Numbered from the stretch's first letter, positions 42,633 through 54,406 are shown. The stretch: DNA of 64,000 bases from Synanceia verrucosa (GCA_029721515.1 CM056559.1:16392501-16456500); one strand, 5' to 3'. The notes: generated by a model from the sequence alone, not told the origin. Program-made: numbers and translations.

Positions 42633-44352
42633 TCTTATTATTATTCCTGTACATATGTTTTCCCAAATTTCACCCCTTTCCCATTGTCAAAAAATTGTAT
42701 AAATTTGCACATTCCTGCGGCCCGCCCCGAAATTCGATATTTTGGGGTGTTCACACATGTTGCACGCAAAATGGCTGAATGGCGCCCCCTACAAAGTTGA
42801 AAAATCCCCATAGGGAAATTCGCCAACTTTGTTGTACCTCAACAAAAATTGGAAGAGATGTTAAGCATACATGTACGAACAAAATTGTCTCTTGGCAGGA
42901 AGTTGAAATTCAAACAGGAAGTCGGCCATTTTGCATTTTCTATTTTCTGATGAAAACGAACTCGTCCAAGGGATTTCGTCCTACCGACTTGAAATTTGGT
43001 ACAGAATATCTGCAGACCTAGCTGAGCAAAAGTTGTGCTCTGCGCGTAATTAGGTCAAAGGGCGTGGCCGCTAGGGCTCGACAAACTTTGGCGGTCGCCG
43101 TCAAAATTGAACGGCTCTCACGTTCACATAGTGGATCCTAGCAACTTCAAATTTTCTGAGCATGACGGGGACGCGGCCCTGAACGTTCCGATATATTCAT
43201 ATTAAGTCTTACTCGTAGCGCCCCCCGGTGGTAACAGGAAGTGACCCGTTCTTAATTTTTACTTTTACCGATTTCATATAATTTACTTCATCAACTTCAT
43301 TACACTTCTAAAACATAAATAACAACTCAGTGAAGCTACAGTCCGAACGCTTTGAGGCTACGGCTAACGGTGCCCGTGTGGCGGCGCGGCAATTTTTGAC
43401 AATTTTTCAAGAAAATACGTTTGCCTTTTTGACGGTTTAAATAAACTCGTATCATCATGAAAATTGATGCACAGGTCAAGGCTGGCATCCTCTAACATCT
43501 AATGTGGTCCCCGCCCAGGGGTGTGGCCAAATGCCTCCACAGCGCCACCCTTTACGTTTACATGTTCTGATACGACATAGGTGACCCCATCAAGTTCATT
43601 CCACTTCTAAAACATCCACAACACATTGGTGAAGCTACATTACGAACACCGTGAAGCTACGATAAACGGCGTCCGTATGGCTGCGCCGCGTCTTCCGATT
43701 TTTCACCAAGAAAATACGGTTGGCTTTTTGATGGCTTTAATAAAGTCGTATCATCATGAAATTTGATACACAGGTCAAGGGTGATGATCTCTAACATCTG
43801 ATGAGGACCACGCCCATGAGCGGTCAAAATGGCTCCATAGCGCCCCCTTGAAACATTCAAAAACCCCTCCCCATAGAGGTTTTTATGGAGTTGGAACATG
43901 AAAATCGGTACACATGTGCAAGTAGAGCAGACGCACAAAAAAGTCTCTTGCACCAATTGTCTACTCCAAACAGGAAGTCGGCCATTTTGAATTTTGGATT
44001 TTCTGATGAAAATGAACTCGTCCTAGGGATATCGTCCGATCGACTTGAAATTTGGTACACTTCATCTCCAGACCTAGCTGAGCAAAAGTTGTGCTCTGCA
44101 CGTAATTAGGTCAAAGGGCGTGGCCGCTAGGGCTTCTCCAAACTTTGGCGAATTCGCCGTGTAAATTCGAATGACTCTCACGTTCACATACACAGACGCA
44201 CAAAAAGCTCTCTTGCACCAATTGTCTATTCCAAACGGGAAGTCAGCCATTTTGTTTCCACTCTTTGTTTTGGCTGGATTTCCACATTGAACCATCGAAT
44301 GGCCGAAACTCCTTTGTCTATTCGCCAAATCGCTTGCCGTTTGTTGCCCTCT
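42633..44352 (+). mobile_element. Helitron-like copy H4' left part (unit 2)
   Basis: Duplicate of H4 without the 47-bp deletion. Near 43091 it reads GGCGGTCGCC where unit 1 has GGCGAATTCGCC, and AAATTGAACGG where unit 1 has AAATTCGAACGG. Confidence 0.5.
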
Positions 44353-45716
44353 GGGTCCGCCGGTAGGTGGATTGTTTGCCGGACAGCGCTGGCTTGCACA
44401 TTTGGCTCCCGGCTGGTGGAGTGCGTATCGATTCTTTTCGGCTGTGCTGGCTGGTCGCTGCATCTCTAATTCTGCGTGGCTGCTGGGGCTCTGCTCTGGG
44501 GCTGCAGCTTTCAGGGTCATGGTGTTGGTGGGGCCTGCTGGTTTGTGTGGGATCTCCCTGGTCCCTGGCCTCTTGATCCTGGGGCCCAGTGCTTCAGGAG
44601 CTATGCCCATCTCTTCTACTCCCCTCGCGGCTCTGTTCCCATGGGCCGGGTCCACACCAGACTGCCTGTTGATGTGCACTTCACATATCTTGCACCTCAC
44701 TATACATAGTCACATTTAGGCACATATAGGGACTCAACACATAGGGCTTTGAAGACAGGTGGGGGTGAGGACGGTGGGAGATTTGGTGGTGCGAATTGCA
44801 GTGCTCCAGGGCACTGTAGTCTCCCCCTCTCCCACCCACTTGCCCCCCCTGCTCGTCAATTTTAATACAGTAAACACACTCACACTTTTGGGGGGGTTTG
44901 GGGTGGCTTGGGGATTTGGATTAGGGTTGGCTGCAGGTACCCTTATCCTGCAGCCCTCTGTTCTTCCCCTGCAGCCTCTCCTGCCCTTCCAACTTTTAAT
45001 GCACCACATTACACACAGGGTAGCACTAAACACGTTCTGGGTGATAGGCTTCCTCGTCTGGAACCGGGGAAGCCCATAAATAGGTTGGGATCACTAAACT
45101 AAATTAATGGCCATTCTGGTGGGACCCTGCCCCCTCGAATCTTGGGGCTGCAAGGGGAGGGAGGTTGGGGGCCTGGGGGGTCCCCTTGCAGCTATGGTGG
45201 TTGGGGATGGGTGGGCCCTCGTGTCACTGGCCCCTTGGACCTGTCCTGGCCTCCTGGGGAGTGGTGGTGTCTGTCTCCTCCTGGTCGTTGGATCTGCGTG
45301 GTTCTCGGTGGCCCGGGTAGCTCTCTGGGTTTGGCATCGTCGATGCTCTCACTTCCCCGGGTTGTTGTGGACACCTGGCCGATCTGGCCATGAGGGGTCG
45401 TGGTAGACGCTCTGGGCTTCGGTGTTCTTCACACATGCATGTTTTATCCAGATCTTATTAATTCCTCCCGAGTCACATTGATGAGTACTGATGTGAACTG
45501 CTAGTATGTGCCAAATCATTCGTCCGACTTCTCACTAAGCTCATATTTTCTCCACATACTTCTCTCATTTGTGTTCTGATGAAGTTGTGCGGAAAAAAAA
45601 GATACCGAGCATGGGCATGTCAAACAATGTTATGTGGTATATAGAAACAAAATCAAAAAGTATTAAAAAACAGCCAAAATAGGTTCAGGACCCAAAGGGT
45701 TAATATGCTGTTAATA
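44353..45716 (+). other. G-rich insert, duplicate copy
   Basis: Second copy of 36703-38065, with one extra C in a C run near 44823 that changes the overlapping open frames. Such frame changes without consequence support a noncoding nature. Confidence 0.4.
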
Positions 45717-45724
45717 CTGTTTAT

Positions 45725-46227
45725 TAGGACTGCAACTAATGATTATTTTACAATTGATTAATTGGTTGATTATTTTTTTGATGAATCAGATATTTAATTT
45801 CCATCCTCTTATTCAAAAACAGGACATTATCTCAAACTGACAGTGCAAGAAAATCCAAAAATCACAGGTTTCTGCATGGACATCCCAGAGTTCTGAAATT
45901 AATAAATTATGAATAATTTAAAGAAGCAAATGTTGATGTCAAATAGCTCATAACATGGGTCTTTGAGGGAAGAGTTCAACCAGATTTCAGGGTGCACGCA
46001 GCTTATCATGGCTTAAAAACCCAAAACAAACACAGGCTCTGCTCCATATGAGCCACTCTGCTCTTTTCTGTGGTGTTTTACAGCAGTGTGCATACGTCTG
46101 CTCAATCCAGTGAGCTCCGTGATGTTGCGGTGACTGACATTAATCACATGACACAACGAATTGATATAGATATTTGTTGCCAACACTTTTAATAATTGAT
46201 TATTGTTGATTCATTGTTGCAACACTA
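45725..46227. mobile_element. Nonautonomous hAT MITE, duplicate copy
   Basis: Second copy of 38074-38579, three bases shorter in an A/C-rich run near 46016. The same CTGTTTAT / CTGTCTAT flanks show that it was duplicated with its surroundings and did not insert separately. Confidence 0.85.
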
Positions 46228-46235
46228 CTGTCTAT

Positions 46236-46300
<65 letters not shown>

Positions 46301-46302
<2 letters not shown>

Positions 46303-46432
46303 GGCCGTAACTCCTTTGTCTATTGGCCAAATCGCGTGACCTTCATTGCCCCCCGCTCGCACCGCCGTCCCCATCTGATTCCCGACCGCAACATACCGCG
46401 AGGGCCCTACATAACCGCTTGCGGTTTTCTAG
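46301..46432 (+). mobile_element. Helitron-like 3' end, duplicate copy
   Basis: Second copy of 38647-38777, preceded by a longer and uninterrupted (TA)n run (about 46239-46300). Ends in the same hairpin and CTAG. Confidence 0.6.
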
Positions 46433-46450
46433 TTTAGTGTTAATCCTCTA

Positions 46451-46760
46451 GTGGGGAAAATGAGATGTGGTGGAGGAAATAGGAAAAAAGACACAGTAGT
46501 GACAAGACTAAGATTGGGACATACAGGATTGAATAAAACCCTGTTTATAAAACAGGGAAAACATGAAAATGGCAGATGTGACATGTGTGGAGAAGAAGAA
46601 ACTGTAAAACATGTTTTTATGGAATGCAGAAAGTATGACAGAGAAAGAGAAAATTGAGGAAGTGTATTGAAGAAAACAATGAGATATTTACTATTGGAGA
46701 AATATTGACTAAATCAATAGATGATAAGATATTTGTATTTGAATTCTTAAGAAACACAGG
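46451..46760 (+). pseudogene. LINE C-terminal fragment, duplicate, frameshifted
   Basis: Same fragment as 38796-39125. One A is missing after GAGAAAGAGAAA near 46652, which ends the frame early at 46657, after the zinc-knuckle motif. Confidence 0.75.
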
Positions 46761-46782
46761 ACTGTTGGAAAGAATATGAAGG

Positions 46783-46786
<4 letters not shown>

Positions 46787-46851
<65 letters not shown>

Positions 46852-46859
46852 GTATATAC

Positions 46860-46911
<52 letters not shown>
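46787..46911. repeat. (TA)n microsatellite
   Basis: TA run with two TACG steps, followed by poly-T. It closes duplication unit 2. Confidence 0.95.
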
Positions 46912-46919
<8 letters not shown>

Positions 46920-46924
46920 TCACA

Positions 46925-47078
46925 AATGCATATGCAGCAGCATATGCTAGTCTGTAAGCTTATGCAGTTTCATTCCAGACCAAAGGGTGGCGGTTATGCA
47001 CGGAAATAGTTTGCTTCCGCCGTTAAAATAAAGAAGAAGAAGAAGAAGAAGAAGAAGAAAAAGAAGAAGAAAAAGAAA
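46925..47078 (+). repeat. LINE-like 3' end with (GAA)n tail
   Basis: CATTCCAGACCAAAGGGTGG, CGGTTATGC and CCGCCGTTAAAATAAAG followed by a long (GAA)n are landmarks of a repeat common in fish, often next to gene starts. Class uncertain (LINE 3' end or SINE). Confidence 0.6.
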
Positions 47079-47116
47079 GAATTCTTGTAGGTTTCCTGCA
47101 GATTATTAGTGTTGCA

Positions 47117-47149
47117 ATGGAACCGAGCTGGAGTACATTTTTATTCCAA
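47117..47149 (+). CDS. Possible first coding exon, unidentified
   Basis: ATG opens a short frame reading MEPSWSTFLFQ, followed directly by a consensus donor GTAAGT. The start context (GCAATGG) has G at +4. The following 1.3 kb looks like unique, less repetitive sequence with some CpG, as expected downstream of a promoter. I do not recognise the protein and found no second exon, so this is only a candidate. Confidence 0.25.
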
Positions 47150-48519
47150 GTAAGTAGCACAGTGCCTCAGCAGCTGAAAACTATGGACGCGTTTCTGAAA
47201 TGGAGCAGTTAATATGTTTACCTCACTTTCTGAAATGACTTAGAGTTAGCTAAGCAAAACAAAGGTGTTATCGTTAGCCTGCTACTCTGCTTCGCTGTGC
47301 AGGTTGTTTTAGCCTTCGGTAGTGATTTATGGACAGCGTCCAGGCCGCTTTCTTGGTGTTTGTTAAATGCTGTGATGTCTGTTTCACCGCTCATTGCTGG
47401 ATGTGTCTCAGTTCACACTAAATAAGTGAAACTAATTCCTGGTGCCATTGCTAGTGTGCGCGCGCATTAGCGAATTCGCTAGCATGTCGAGGAATTGCAT
47501 TTAGGTGTGCTAAGCTAATTGGCTAGTGGCTTAGCTAACCTTCGCCACAATCCAACTGTCAGGGAGTGATTCATTGTTAGTTGTTGTTGTTGTTGTTGTT
47601 AAACTATTCTGTTGATCAAGTAAGGTGACAGCTGTAGTTTTATAACGATAACACCAGGCTGCTCACTAGCAGTCGGCTAATGCTAACTCTATCACAGGAG
47701 GGTACCTAGCACGCGGACAGCGGCGACCAAAGACGCCAAACTCTTTTACTCCAAATCTGGTGAAGCTGTTTGCAAACAATGCTCATTAACATCAGTTACC
47801 ATTGATCGACACGTCTTTATGACAGCTACCACCAAGTTTACATGGTTGGAGTTAAGTGTGGCCTTAATCCATCTGAGTAACGTTTCCTGAAACAATTTAT
47901 AATTTGATCTCTGAATTAAACTTAAGCTAAATGTTTTATGTAGTTTAGGACACTAGTATGGAGAGAGCTGGAAGATCAGAGTCTTAACACATTTAAGAGC
48001 AGAAACACAGCACCAGTTTCATGATTGGCTGTATTCAAATTATCAGCATTTTCTCAATGACCTGTCTAAATCTAATATATAACCTTACTTCACTGGATGG
48101 CAAGCTGTGTGATTTAGGCGTTTCTTTGTCAAGTGCTGGTCTTGACAGCTTTCCTAAAGTTGTTTTGTACTGTTTTATGGTGTTGCAGACCTGACAGGAC
48201 TTGGCACCCTTTACTGTTACTATTGACATAATTACAAGTAATAGGTGTATGTTTACAGAATACATTCATATTCTGCTTATGCTTGGAGATGCATACAGAG
48301 GGGTAAATGAATGTCTTTCAGGTTTTATTCCTAATGTTTAGGATACTACTGCTTTTTGAAGACTGAAATGTTTTATTAGCTTGGTTTCTACTTGTTTTCT
48401 TTTAACCAACAGAGTTTCTTGCCCCACCTAGCGTGAAATGATCTACTCACCAGTCCTTCTATCAAAATTACACTCCTGATCAAAGTTTTAAGGATTTTTG
48501 ACATTTGCACTGTTGACTC
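47150..48519. other. Mostly unique DNA, possible first intron
   Basis: Few repeats: a (GTT)n run at 47579-47601 and little else. The minus-strand open frame at 48035-48265 has no recognisable similarity. Could be intron of the candidate gene starting at 47117. Confidence 0.4.
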
Positions 48520-49610
48520 TACAGATGGGCCGATGATGTTTTTTTTTTTTTGACCGATACTGATCACCTAAATCCTCACCAATTCGATTACCGATCAGAA
48601 CCGATCGATCACGTGGGACGATATTATTAATATTTATATATTACTGTTTTTTTCCCTATTACGCTCAACAATAATATAAAGTGGCCTTTTATTGTGGGCA
48701 GTCTAAGGCACACCTGTGCACTAATCATGGCGTCTAATCAGCATCTTGATATGGCACACCTGTGAGGTGGGATGGATTATCTCAGCAAAGGAGAAGTGCT
48801 CACTATCACAGATTTAGACTGGTTTGTGAACAATATTTGAGAGAAACGGTGATATTGTGTATGTGGAAAATGTTTTAGATCTTTGAGTTCATCTCATAAA
48901 AAATGGGAGCAAAAACAAAAGTGTTGCGTTTATATTTTTGTTGAGTGTAATTCATCCACTCATGCATCGACGTATAGTCTTTCATTTATGTTAGCATAAC
49001 CCTGTAATTATTTATTTATTTACTATATATTACTAGACTGCATTTATTTATTGTATAGCGGTAACTTAAATATTCTTTCATAGCAGCAGTGGCACTGTGG
49101 AAAACAACGTGCCATTATGGCATATTATAATGTATGGGAGGTTGAGTTTAGCGACGAGTCTCTGAAATCCAAAACCTTCCACCACACTGAATGGTTGGTC
49201 ATCCAGTTTTTGTTTTCACTAATCTGTTTGAGGAAATCGACATGTTCTTTGTTGTTGAAACTACTTGGGTTGTTTCTCCCGCGAGGCACGCTTGCATGTA
49301 TTGCTGCTAGCATGTGTGGCATGTCTCATGTGGACATGTTATCAGTGTGTGTTCATGCCATAGACAGGAACATGCAGGCTTTGTGACAGCACACAACGCT
49401 TCTTTGTTTTAAAGCAACATTTGGCGCATTTCTGCCACCTTTGGATCCGGAATGTATATTAGACCATAACGCACATTTGTAAAGCACATGTATGTATATT
49501 GCAATCGGGTCGGTGATTTTAACCTTTGACAGATTTCCTGATCGATTTTTTTTTTTTTAAATCATATTGGGCCGATCCGATCAGTTGCAGATCGTTCGGC
49601 ACCATCTCTA
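48520..49610. mobile_element. Nonautonomous hAT element with nested MITE
   Basis: Left end TACAGATGGGCCGATGATG, right end GTTCGGCACCATCTCTA; both inner flanks are rich in CCGAT motifs. The flanking 8-mers GTTGACTC and GTTGGATC agree at six positions, a decayed 8-bp duplication. A Tc1/mariner-type MITE lies inside. No transposase is recognised; the open frame at 49117-49386 is not similar to one. Confidence 0.7.
48662..48947. mobile_element. Tc1/mariner-type MITE
   Basis: A 286-bp element with ends CGCTCAACAATAATATAAA and TTATATTTTTGTTGAGTG, flanked by TA. The middle contains TGGGCAGTCTAAGGCACACC and CAGATTTAGACTGGTTTGTG, a very common fish sequence. A second, truncated copy lies at 54158-54406. 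Confidence 0.8.
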
Positions 49611-50187
49611 GTTGGATCTTAAGAAGGTTCTAACTAGTGCTTCAAAATGCAAAAAGAAGAAATGGGAGTGAGACCAGAAAAGCAATTTCTTGCAAACAAC
49701 CATTAAACTGAAATAGGCTGTTCTCATCAGCTGATCAAAAGTTTAAGACCACATCTCAAAAAAAACCCAAAACCCCTTGAAATAGAACTAAAAATTTCAA
49801 AAAAGGACTCAGTAATGAGTAGCTGCGCCATTCTTGTTAATCACCTCAAAAATTCATTTGAGCTGGAGATGCACCGATCTGATACCGGGATCGGATATCG
49901 GGTCTGATATTGAATAATTAGCTGGCTCGGATATCTGATGAATGAGGACGATACAGTATACCGATCAAGTCACTTCAGTTCTATGTTTGCAACACGGTTA
50001 CGTCATCACGCAGAGTCGGGATTTGCAATTAACCTGACTTTGCAAACCCGCTCCCCCCGCAACCCCGCTACCCTCCGTGATCACTCTAATCCCTCTACCT
50101 TCCACCACCCCCCAACAGTCACGCAACCCGATAGTTGCTCCTTGTCCTCTGGCATAAAATGTGCCCAAATTGGCGACACAGTGTTAG
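49611..50187. other. Unclassified, with a hAT-like end at 49868
   Basis: GGAGATGCACCGATCTGATA at about 49868 starts a CGATA-rich stretch like fish hAT ends. The partner end was not found; the element at 50196 may have inserted into it. Confidence 0.4.
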
Positions 50188-50195
50188 GCTTTGTA

Positions 50196-51368
50196 TAGGG
50201 ATGTACATTTTGGATTTTTTTTATGACCGTTAACCGACGCCCTTTAACGATTAATAACCGTTAACCGATAAGATTTAAATGCCCTTCCATGCTGCCATTC
50301 CGACATTCCGTCATTCCGACATGCTGCCATTCTGACATATCACCATCCCGAAATACCGCTATTCCGACACACAAACGTCCCACCATTCCGACAAGGCTTT
50401 CCATGTAAGGAAAGGTTGGAATCAGAGAGTCACTGACTCGGCGCTGTCCGGTGCTGAAATGCAGATTTACAATGACGGCAAATAGTTAGATTACTCATCT
50501 AAAATGTAAAAAAAAAAAAAAAAAAAAAAAAAAGCTACAAGATTTAGATATAATTAACAGTACTGTAGGCTTCAATCGTCTGCTATTGCTTTTTAAATTA
50601 TGTCGAGAGCGAGCACGCTGGTGATTTCTTTAATTGTGTGTTCTGCTTCATTTCCAAAATAAAGTTTGAGCTTCTGAAATCTGATTTTTAAACAGTTCTG
50701 ATGGAGCTCAATGTTTATCTGGATGATGCGGCTTCATTCCGAACAATTTTACTGTAAACCTGAACAACCCGTGACGTGTCTGGAGATAAAAAAATAATAT
50801 TCATTGTAATGTGTGTTTTGTGCGTAATTGCATACAAGGATACACACCCTCCCCTACTGTACAACACGAAGGAGACTGGAATTAGTCATTGACTTCAGGT
50901 GTCATCTGCAGAGCCGTCATTGATATCTGTAATATAAATGTTGCATATGATGCCAGCGTGCATGGAGACACACGGGCTCAATGGAGAGCTGCGCTCCAGC
51001 TGGCTGCTGTGACAGGTCACTGACACTGTGTTTCTGCTTACAGTCAGTGATCCCTGAGATTCAGACATGAATCTAACATGTTTCACACTAGCCCGAGTTA
51101 CATTAATACGTGTACTAGACATATTATATTTCCCGTTTCAGGAGTTCCAGTCGAAATTGTCCCACACAGAACTCCTTTTTGCTCTCTTCATCTTCGCTGT
51201 AAAGTGGGCTGTGATGGAAAGCACGTGATGGCATGTGTTGCACCTGTCGACACGCCCCCATGAGTTGATTGAATTACGTAGCTTAAAAACAAAATTGACC
51301 GTTAGTATTAATCGGTTAGAGTTACTGTTATCGGTTAACGGTTAAACGGTTGACCATGTGCATCCCTA
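50196..51368. mobile_element. Nonautonomous hAT element
   Basis: Ends TAGGGATGTACATTTTGG and ACCATGTGCATCCCTA, with a perfect 8-bp target duplication GCTTTGTA (50188-50195, 51369-51376). Subterminal CGTTAACCG motifs occur at both ends. An A-homopolymer lies at about 50508-50533. The open frames inside (50895-51122, 51078-51263) are not recognisable. Length 1173 bp. Confidence 0.9.
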
Positions 51369-51612
51369 GCTTTGTAACAAGATTTGCGGCTATTGTTGAA
51401 TAAAATCAAGTCATCAGAACAGCATAAACAGCTATGGACAGTACTACATAAGAGGGGTGTGTGTGCTACTGTATAAGCACTTAGTACTGAAATTGAACTC
51501 TGATTGTTTATGGAATGCTTCTGTCTTTTATGATTGTGTATTGTGTTTATATATTAAATTGAATCATGAGATGTACTAAAACCTCAAAATAGTTAAAAAT
51601 AATAAAGAAAAA

Positions 51613-52925
51613 CTAGAAAACCGCAAGCGGCTGTGGAGGGCCCTCGCGGTATGTCGGCGGTGCGAGCGGGGGGCAATAAACGTCACTCAATTCGGACAAT
51701 ACACAAAGGAGTTATGGCCATTCGATGGTTCAATGTGGAAATTTTTTGTGCGCCTGTTCAACGTACACGTGTACCGAATTTCATGTTGCATGTTTGGAGT
51801 AGACAATGGGCGCAAGAGACTTTTTTTTGTGTCTGGTCTAGTTGCACATGTGTACCGATTTTCATGTTCCAACTCTGTAAAAACCCCTATGGGGAGGAGT
51901 TTTTGAACGTTTCAAGGGGGCGCTATGGAGCCATTTTGACCACTCATGGACGTGACCCCCGTCAGATGTTAGAGGGCATCACCCTTGACCTGTGTATCAA
52001 ATTTCATGATGATACGACTTCATTAAAGCCATTAAAAAGCCAAACGTATTTTCTTGGCGAAAAATCGGAAGACGCGGCACTGCCACAGGACGTTGTTTAT
52101 CGTAGCTTCACGGTGTTCGTAATGTAGCTTCACCAATGTGTTTTGAATGTTTTAGAAGTGGAATGAAGTTGATGGGGTGAACTATGTCGTATCAGAACAT
52201 GAAAACGTAAAGGGTGGCGCTGTGGAGGCATTTGGCCACGCCCCTGGGCGGGGACCACAACAGATGTTAGAAGACGCCAGCCTTGACCTGTGTGTCAATT
52301 TTCATGATGATACGACTTTAAGTCATCAAAAAGCCAAACGTATTTTCTCAAAAAATGGTCAAAAATTGCCGCGTCGCCACACGGGCGCCGTTAGCCGTAG
52401 CCTCACAGCGTTCGGACTGTAGCTTCACTGAGTTGTTATTTATGTTTTAGAAGTGTAATGAAGTTGATGAAGTAAATTATGTGAAATCGGTAAAAGTAAA
52501 AAGTAAGAACGGGTCACTTCCTGTTACCACCGGGGGGCGCTACGAGTAAGGCTTGATATAAATACATCGGAACATTCAGGGCCGCGTCCCCGTCATACTC
52601 AGAAAATTTGAAGTTGCTAGGATCCACTATGTGCACGTGAGAGCCGTTCGAATTTTGACGGCGAATTCGCCAAAGTTTGTCGAGCCCTAGCGGCCACGCC
52701 CTTTGACCTAATTATGCGCAGAGCACAACTTTTGCTCAGCTAGGTCTGGAGATGTTCTGTACCAAATTTCAAGTCGATCGGACGAAATCCCTAGGACGAG
52801 TTCGTTATCATCAGAAAATCGAAAATTCAAAATGGCCGACTTACTGTTGGAATTTCAGCTTCCTGCCAAGAGACAATTTTGTTCGTCTGGGTATGCTTAA
52901 CATGTGTACCGATTTTGAGTGCACA
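51613..52925 (-). mobile_element. Helitron-like copy H5, inverted
   Basis: The only minus-strand copy of the family. Its 3' end is at the left: CTAG at 51613-51616, then the CCGCAAGCGG hairpin. On the minus strand CTAG is followed by T, as in the other copies. The 5' part is missing beyond about 52925. The plus-strand open frame at 51633-52127 is the complement of noncoding repeat. It is more diverged from H2-H4 than those are from each other. Confidence 0.5.
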
Positions 52926-53339
52926 TACCAAGAGTCTGGAGAAGAATACATTGTAATTTTACCATGCACTCTGAGCGTGTGAGACCTAGGCAATAGGATG
53001 AGAATGATGTGACCTTAAAAAGAGAATAAATTCCAGTCTGCAGCTTTTACATGCAGCTGAAAAACCATCATTTAAGCAATGCCTCTGGTTATATGATCTT
53101 TAAACTTAGGCTAATAAAAATATAGCTACAATCTGACTAAATGCGTACACAAAAACAGTTTCAATTGGGTGCTAGCGTCCACTGGTGGTAGGTATGTAGC
53201 GGTACAGACTCAGAGGCACACAGACAAATCTTTGCAGATCTGCCATGGCATAAGTGTAGTAGAAAGCCAGCCAGTAACGAGCTGTAACTGATGATTTGTC
53301 TGTATTTCCTGCTTTTGCAAGCAAAATACTTAGACTTGT
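52926..53339. other. No recognised feature
   Basis: AT-rich DNA between the H5 copy and a degenerate tandem repeat. No coding or repeat signal found. Confidence 0.45.
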
Positions 53340-53572
53340 GAGCATTAATATTCAGTATGCATTTGCAGATTCTTTTTTTACACATACAGATCAGTGCACG
53401 CATTTGCAGGTTTGTCTACACATACAGATCAGTGCATGCATTTGCCGATTTTTTTACACATTTACGAATCTGATTACACAAATTCTGAACACACATTTAC
53501 AGATTAATGTACACATTCACAGATTGGTGTACACGTTAACACATTTATAAATCAGATTGACATACACATTTG
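53340..53572. repeat. Degenerate tandem repeat (ACACATTTACAGAT)
   Basis: About eight imperfect units built on TACACATTTACAGATT / CACATACAGATCAGTG. Probably an old minisatellite. The plus-strand frame reading repeated HTDQCTHLQVC is a by-product of it. Confidence 0.75.
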
Positions 53573-54130
53573 CAAATAATTTTGCTACAAAAATGAAAAT
53601 CATCCAGCTGAGGAAAGCAGGTGAAATCCTCTTGTGCACAAGCCCTTCTCCACAGCTGTGCTTTTTTCAAGAAGTCACCCACCTTGTCATACAGGTTTAA
53701 AATGTTGATGTCCTTGCCCTGCAGAGACATATTCAGTTCGTTCAGATTGCTGAATATATCTACCAGATAGCACAACTTTACAAGCCAGTCTGTGTCCTGG
53801 AACAAGGTGGCATGGGGAGATTGGTGCTCAATCAGAAAGGCGTGGACTTTGCATTTTAATTCCAACACCTGGTTGAGGATTCTTATTTGAGAGCGCTAGC
53901 GCACTTCTGTGTGCAGCAGCAGAGTGTGTTCAGCTCCCATATTTTTGCAGAGGTGGAGAAACAGGTGTGCATTAAGTGGCTGTGACTTAATGAAGTTGAT
54001 CACTGCTGCTGTTCAAAACATTGTGTAACACAGAGCCCATTTTCTTGGATGCCAATGTGTATGACGCAGTGAGTCAGGGTTTTCTTTTTTTAACACATGC
54101 TATTAGCCCTTCCACACTGCCTGTCATTGA
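53573..54130 (-). pseudogene. hAT (ZBED/Charlie-like) transposase remnant
   Basis: The minus-strand open part reads LELKCKVHAFLIEHQSPHAT then DTDWLVKLCYLVDIFSNLNE and LNMSLQGKDINILNLYDKV. This is the characteristic block of hAT transposases and domesticated relatives such as ZBED5 and FAM200 (LAYLADIFxxLNxLNxxLQG). Upstream, other frames give MGAEHTLLLHTEVR-like sequence, the preceding block, broken by a stop at the position of the conserved WLSRG motif. The C-terminal dimerisation region and N-terminal BED finger are not found. Confidence 0.8.
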
Positions 54131-54157
54131 TGCTGCTGCGTCTGTACAGATCAAATT

Positions 54158-54406
54158 ATTGTGGGCAGTCTAAGGCACACCTGTGCACTAATCATGGTGT
54201 CTAATCAGCATCTTGATATGGCACACCTTTGAGGTGCGATGGATTATCTCAGCAAAGGAGAAGTGCTCACTATCACAGATTTAGACTGGTTTGTGAACAA
54301 GATTTGAGAGAAATTGTGATATTGTGTATGTGGAAAACATTTTAGATCTTTGAGTTCATCTCATAAAAAACGGGAGCAAAAACAAGTGTTGCTTTTATAT
54401 TCTTGC
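54158..54406. mobile_element. Tc1/mariner-type MITE, truncated copy
   Basis: Same as the core of 48662-48947, starting ATTGTGGGCAGTCTAAGGCA; left end missing and right end decayed after GTGTTGCTTTTATATTC. A short scrap of the SINE tail region (TTTTCTACCGCTTATCCTCA) follows at about 54436. Confidence 0.75.

Larger units (their letters stand above)
39237..46911 (+). repeat. 7.6 kb tandem duplication, unit 2
   Basis: Second copy of 31632-39236, in the same orientation. The same features recur: H2-like to 40504, H3-like 40506-42632, H4-like 42633-44352, G-rich insert 44353-45716, hAT MITE 45725-46227, Helitron-like 3' end 46301-46432, LINE fragment 46451-46760 and (TA)n 46787-46911. The right limit is uncertain because it lies in the microsatellite. 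Confidence 0.93.

Noticed and set aside
31911..45436. Dozens of repeated open frames such as MYQISSRSDEIP, MAPPTKLKNPHREIR and the G-rich region frames
   Set aside because: They occur on both strands of the Helitron-like repeat and G-rich insert, shift with single-base indels between copies, and lack conserved protein features.
51633..52127. 164-codon plus-strand frame
   Set aside because: It is the complement of the inverted Helitron-like copy and has no conserved counterpart among the plus-strand copies.
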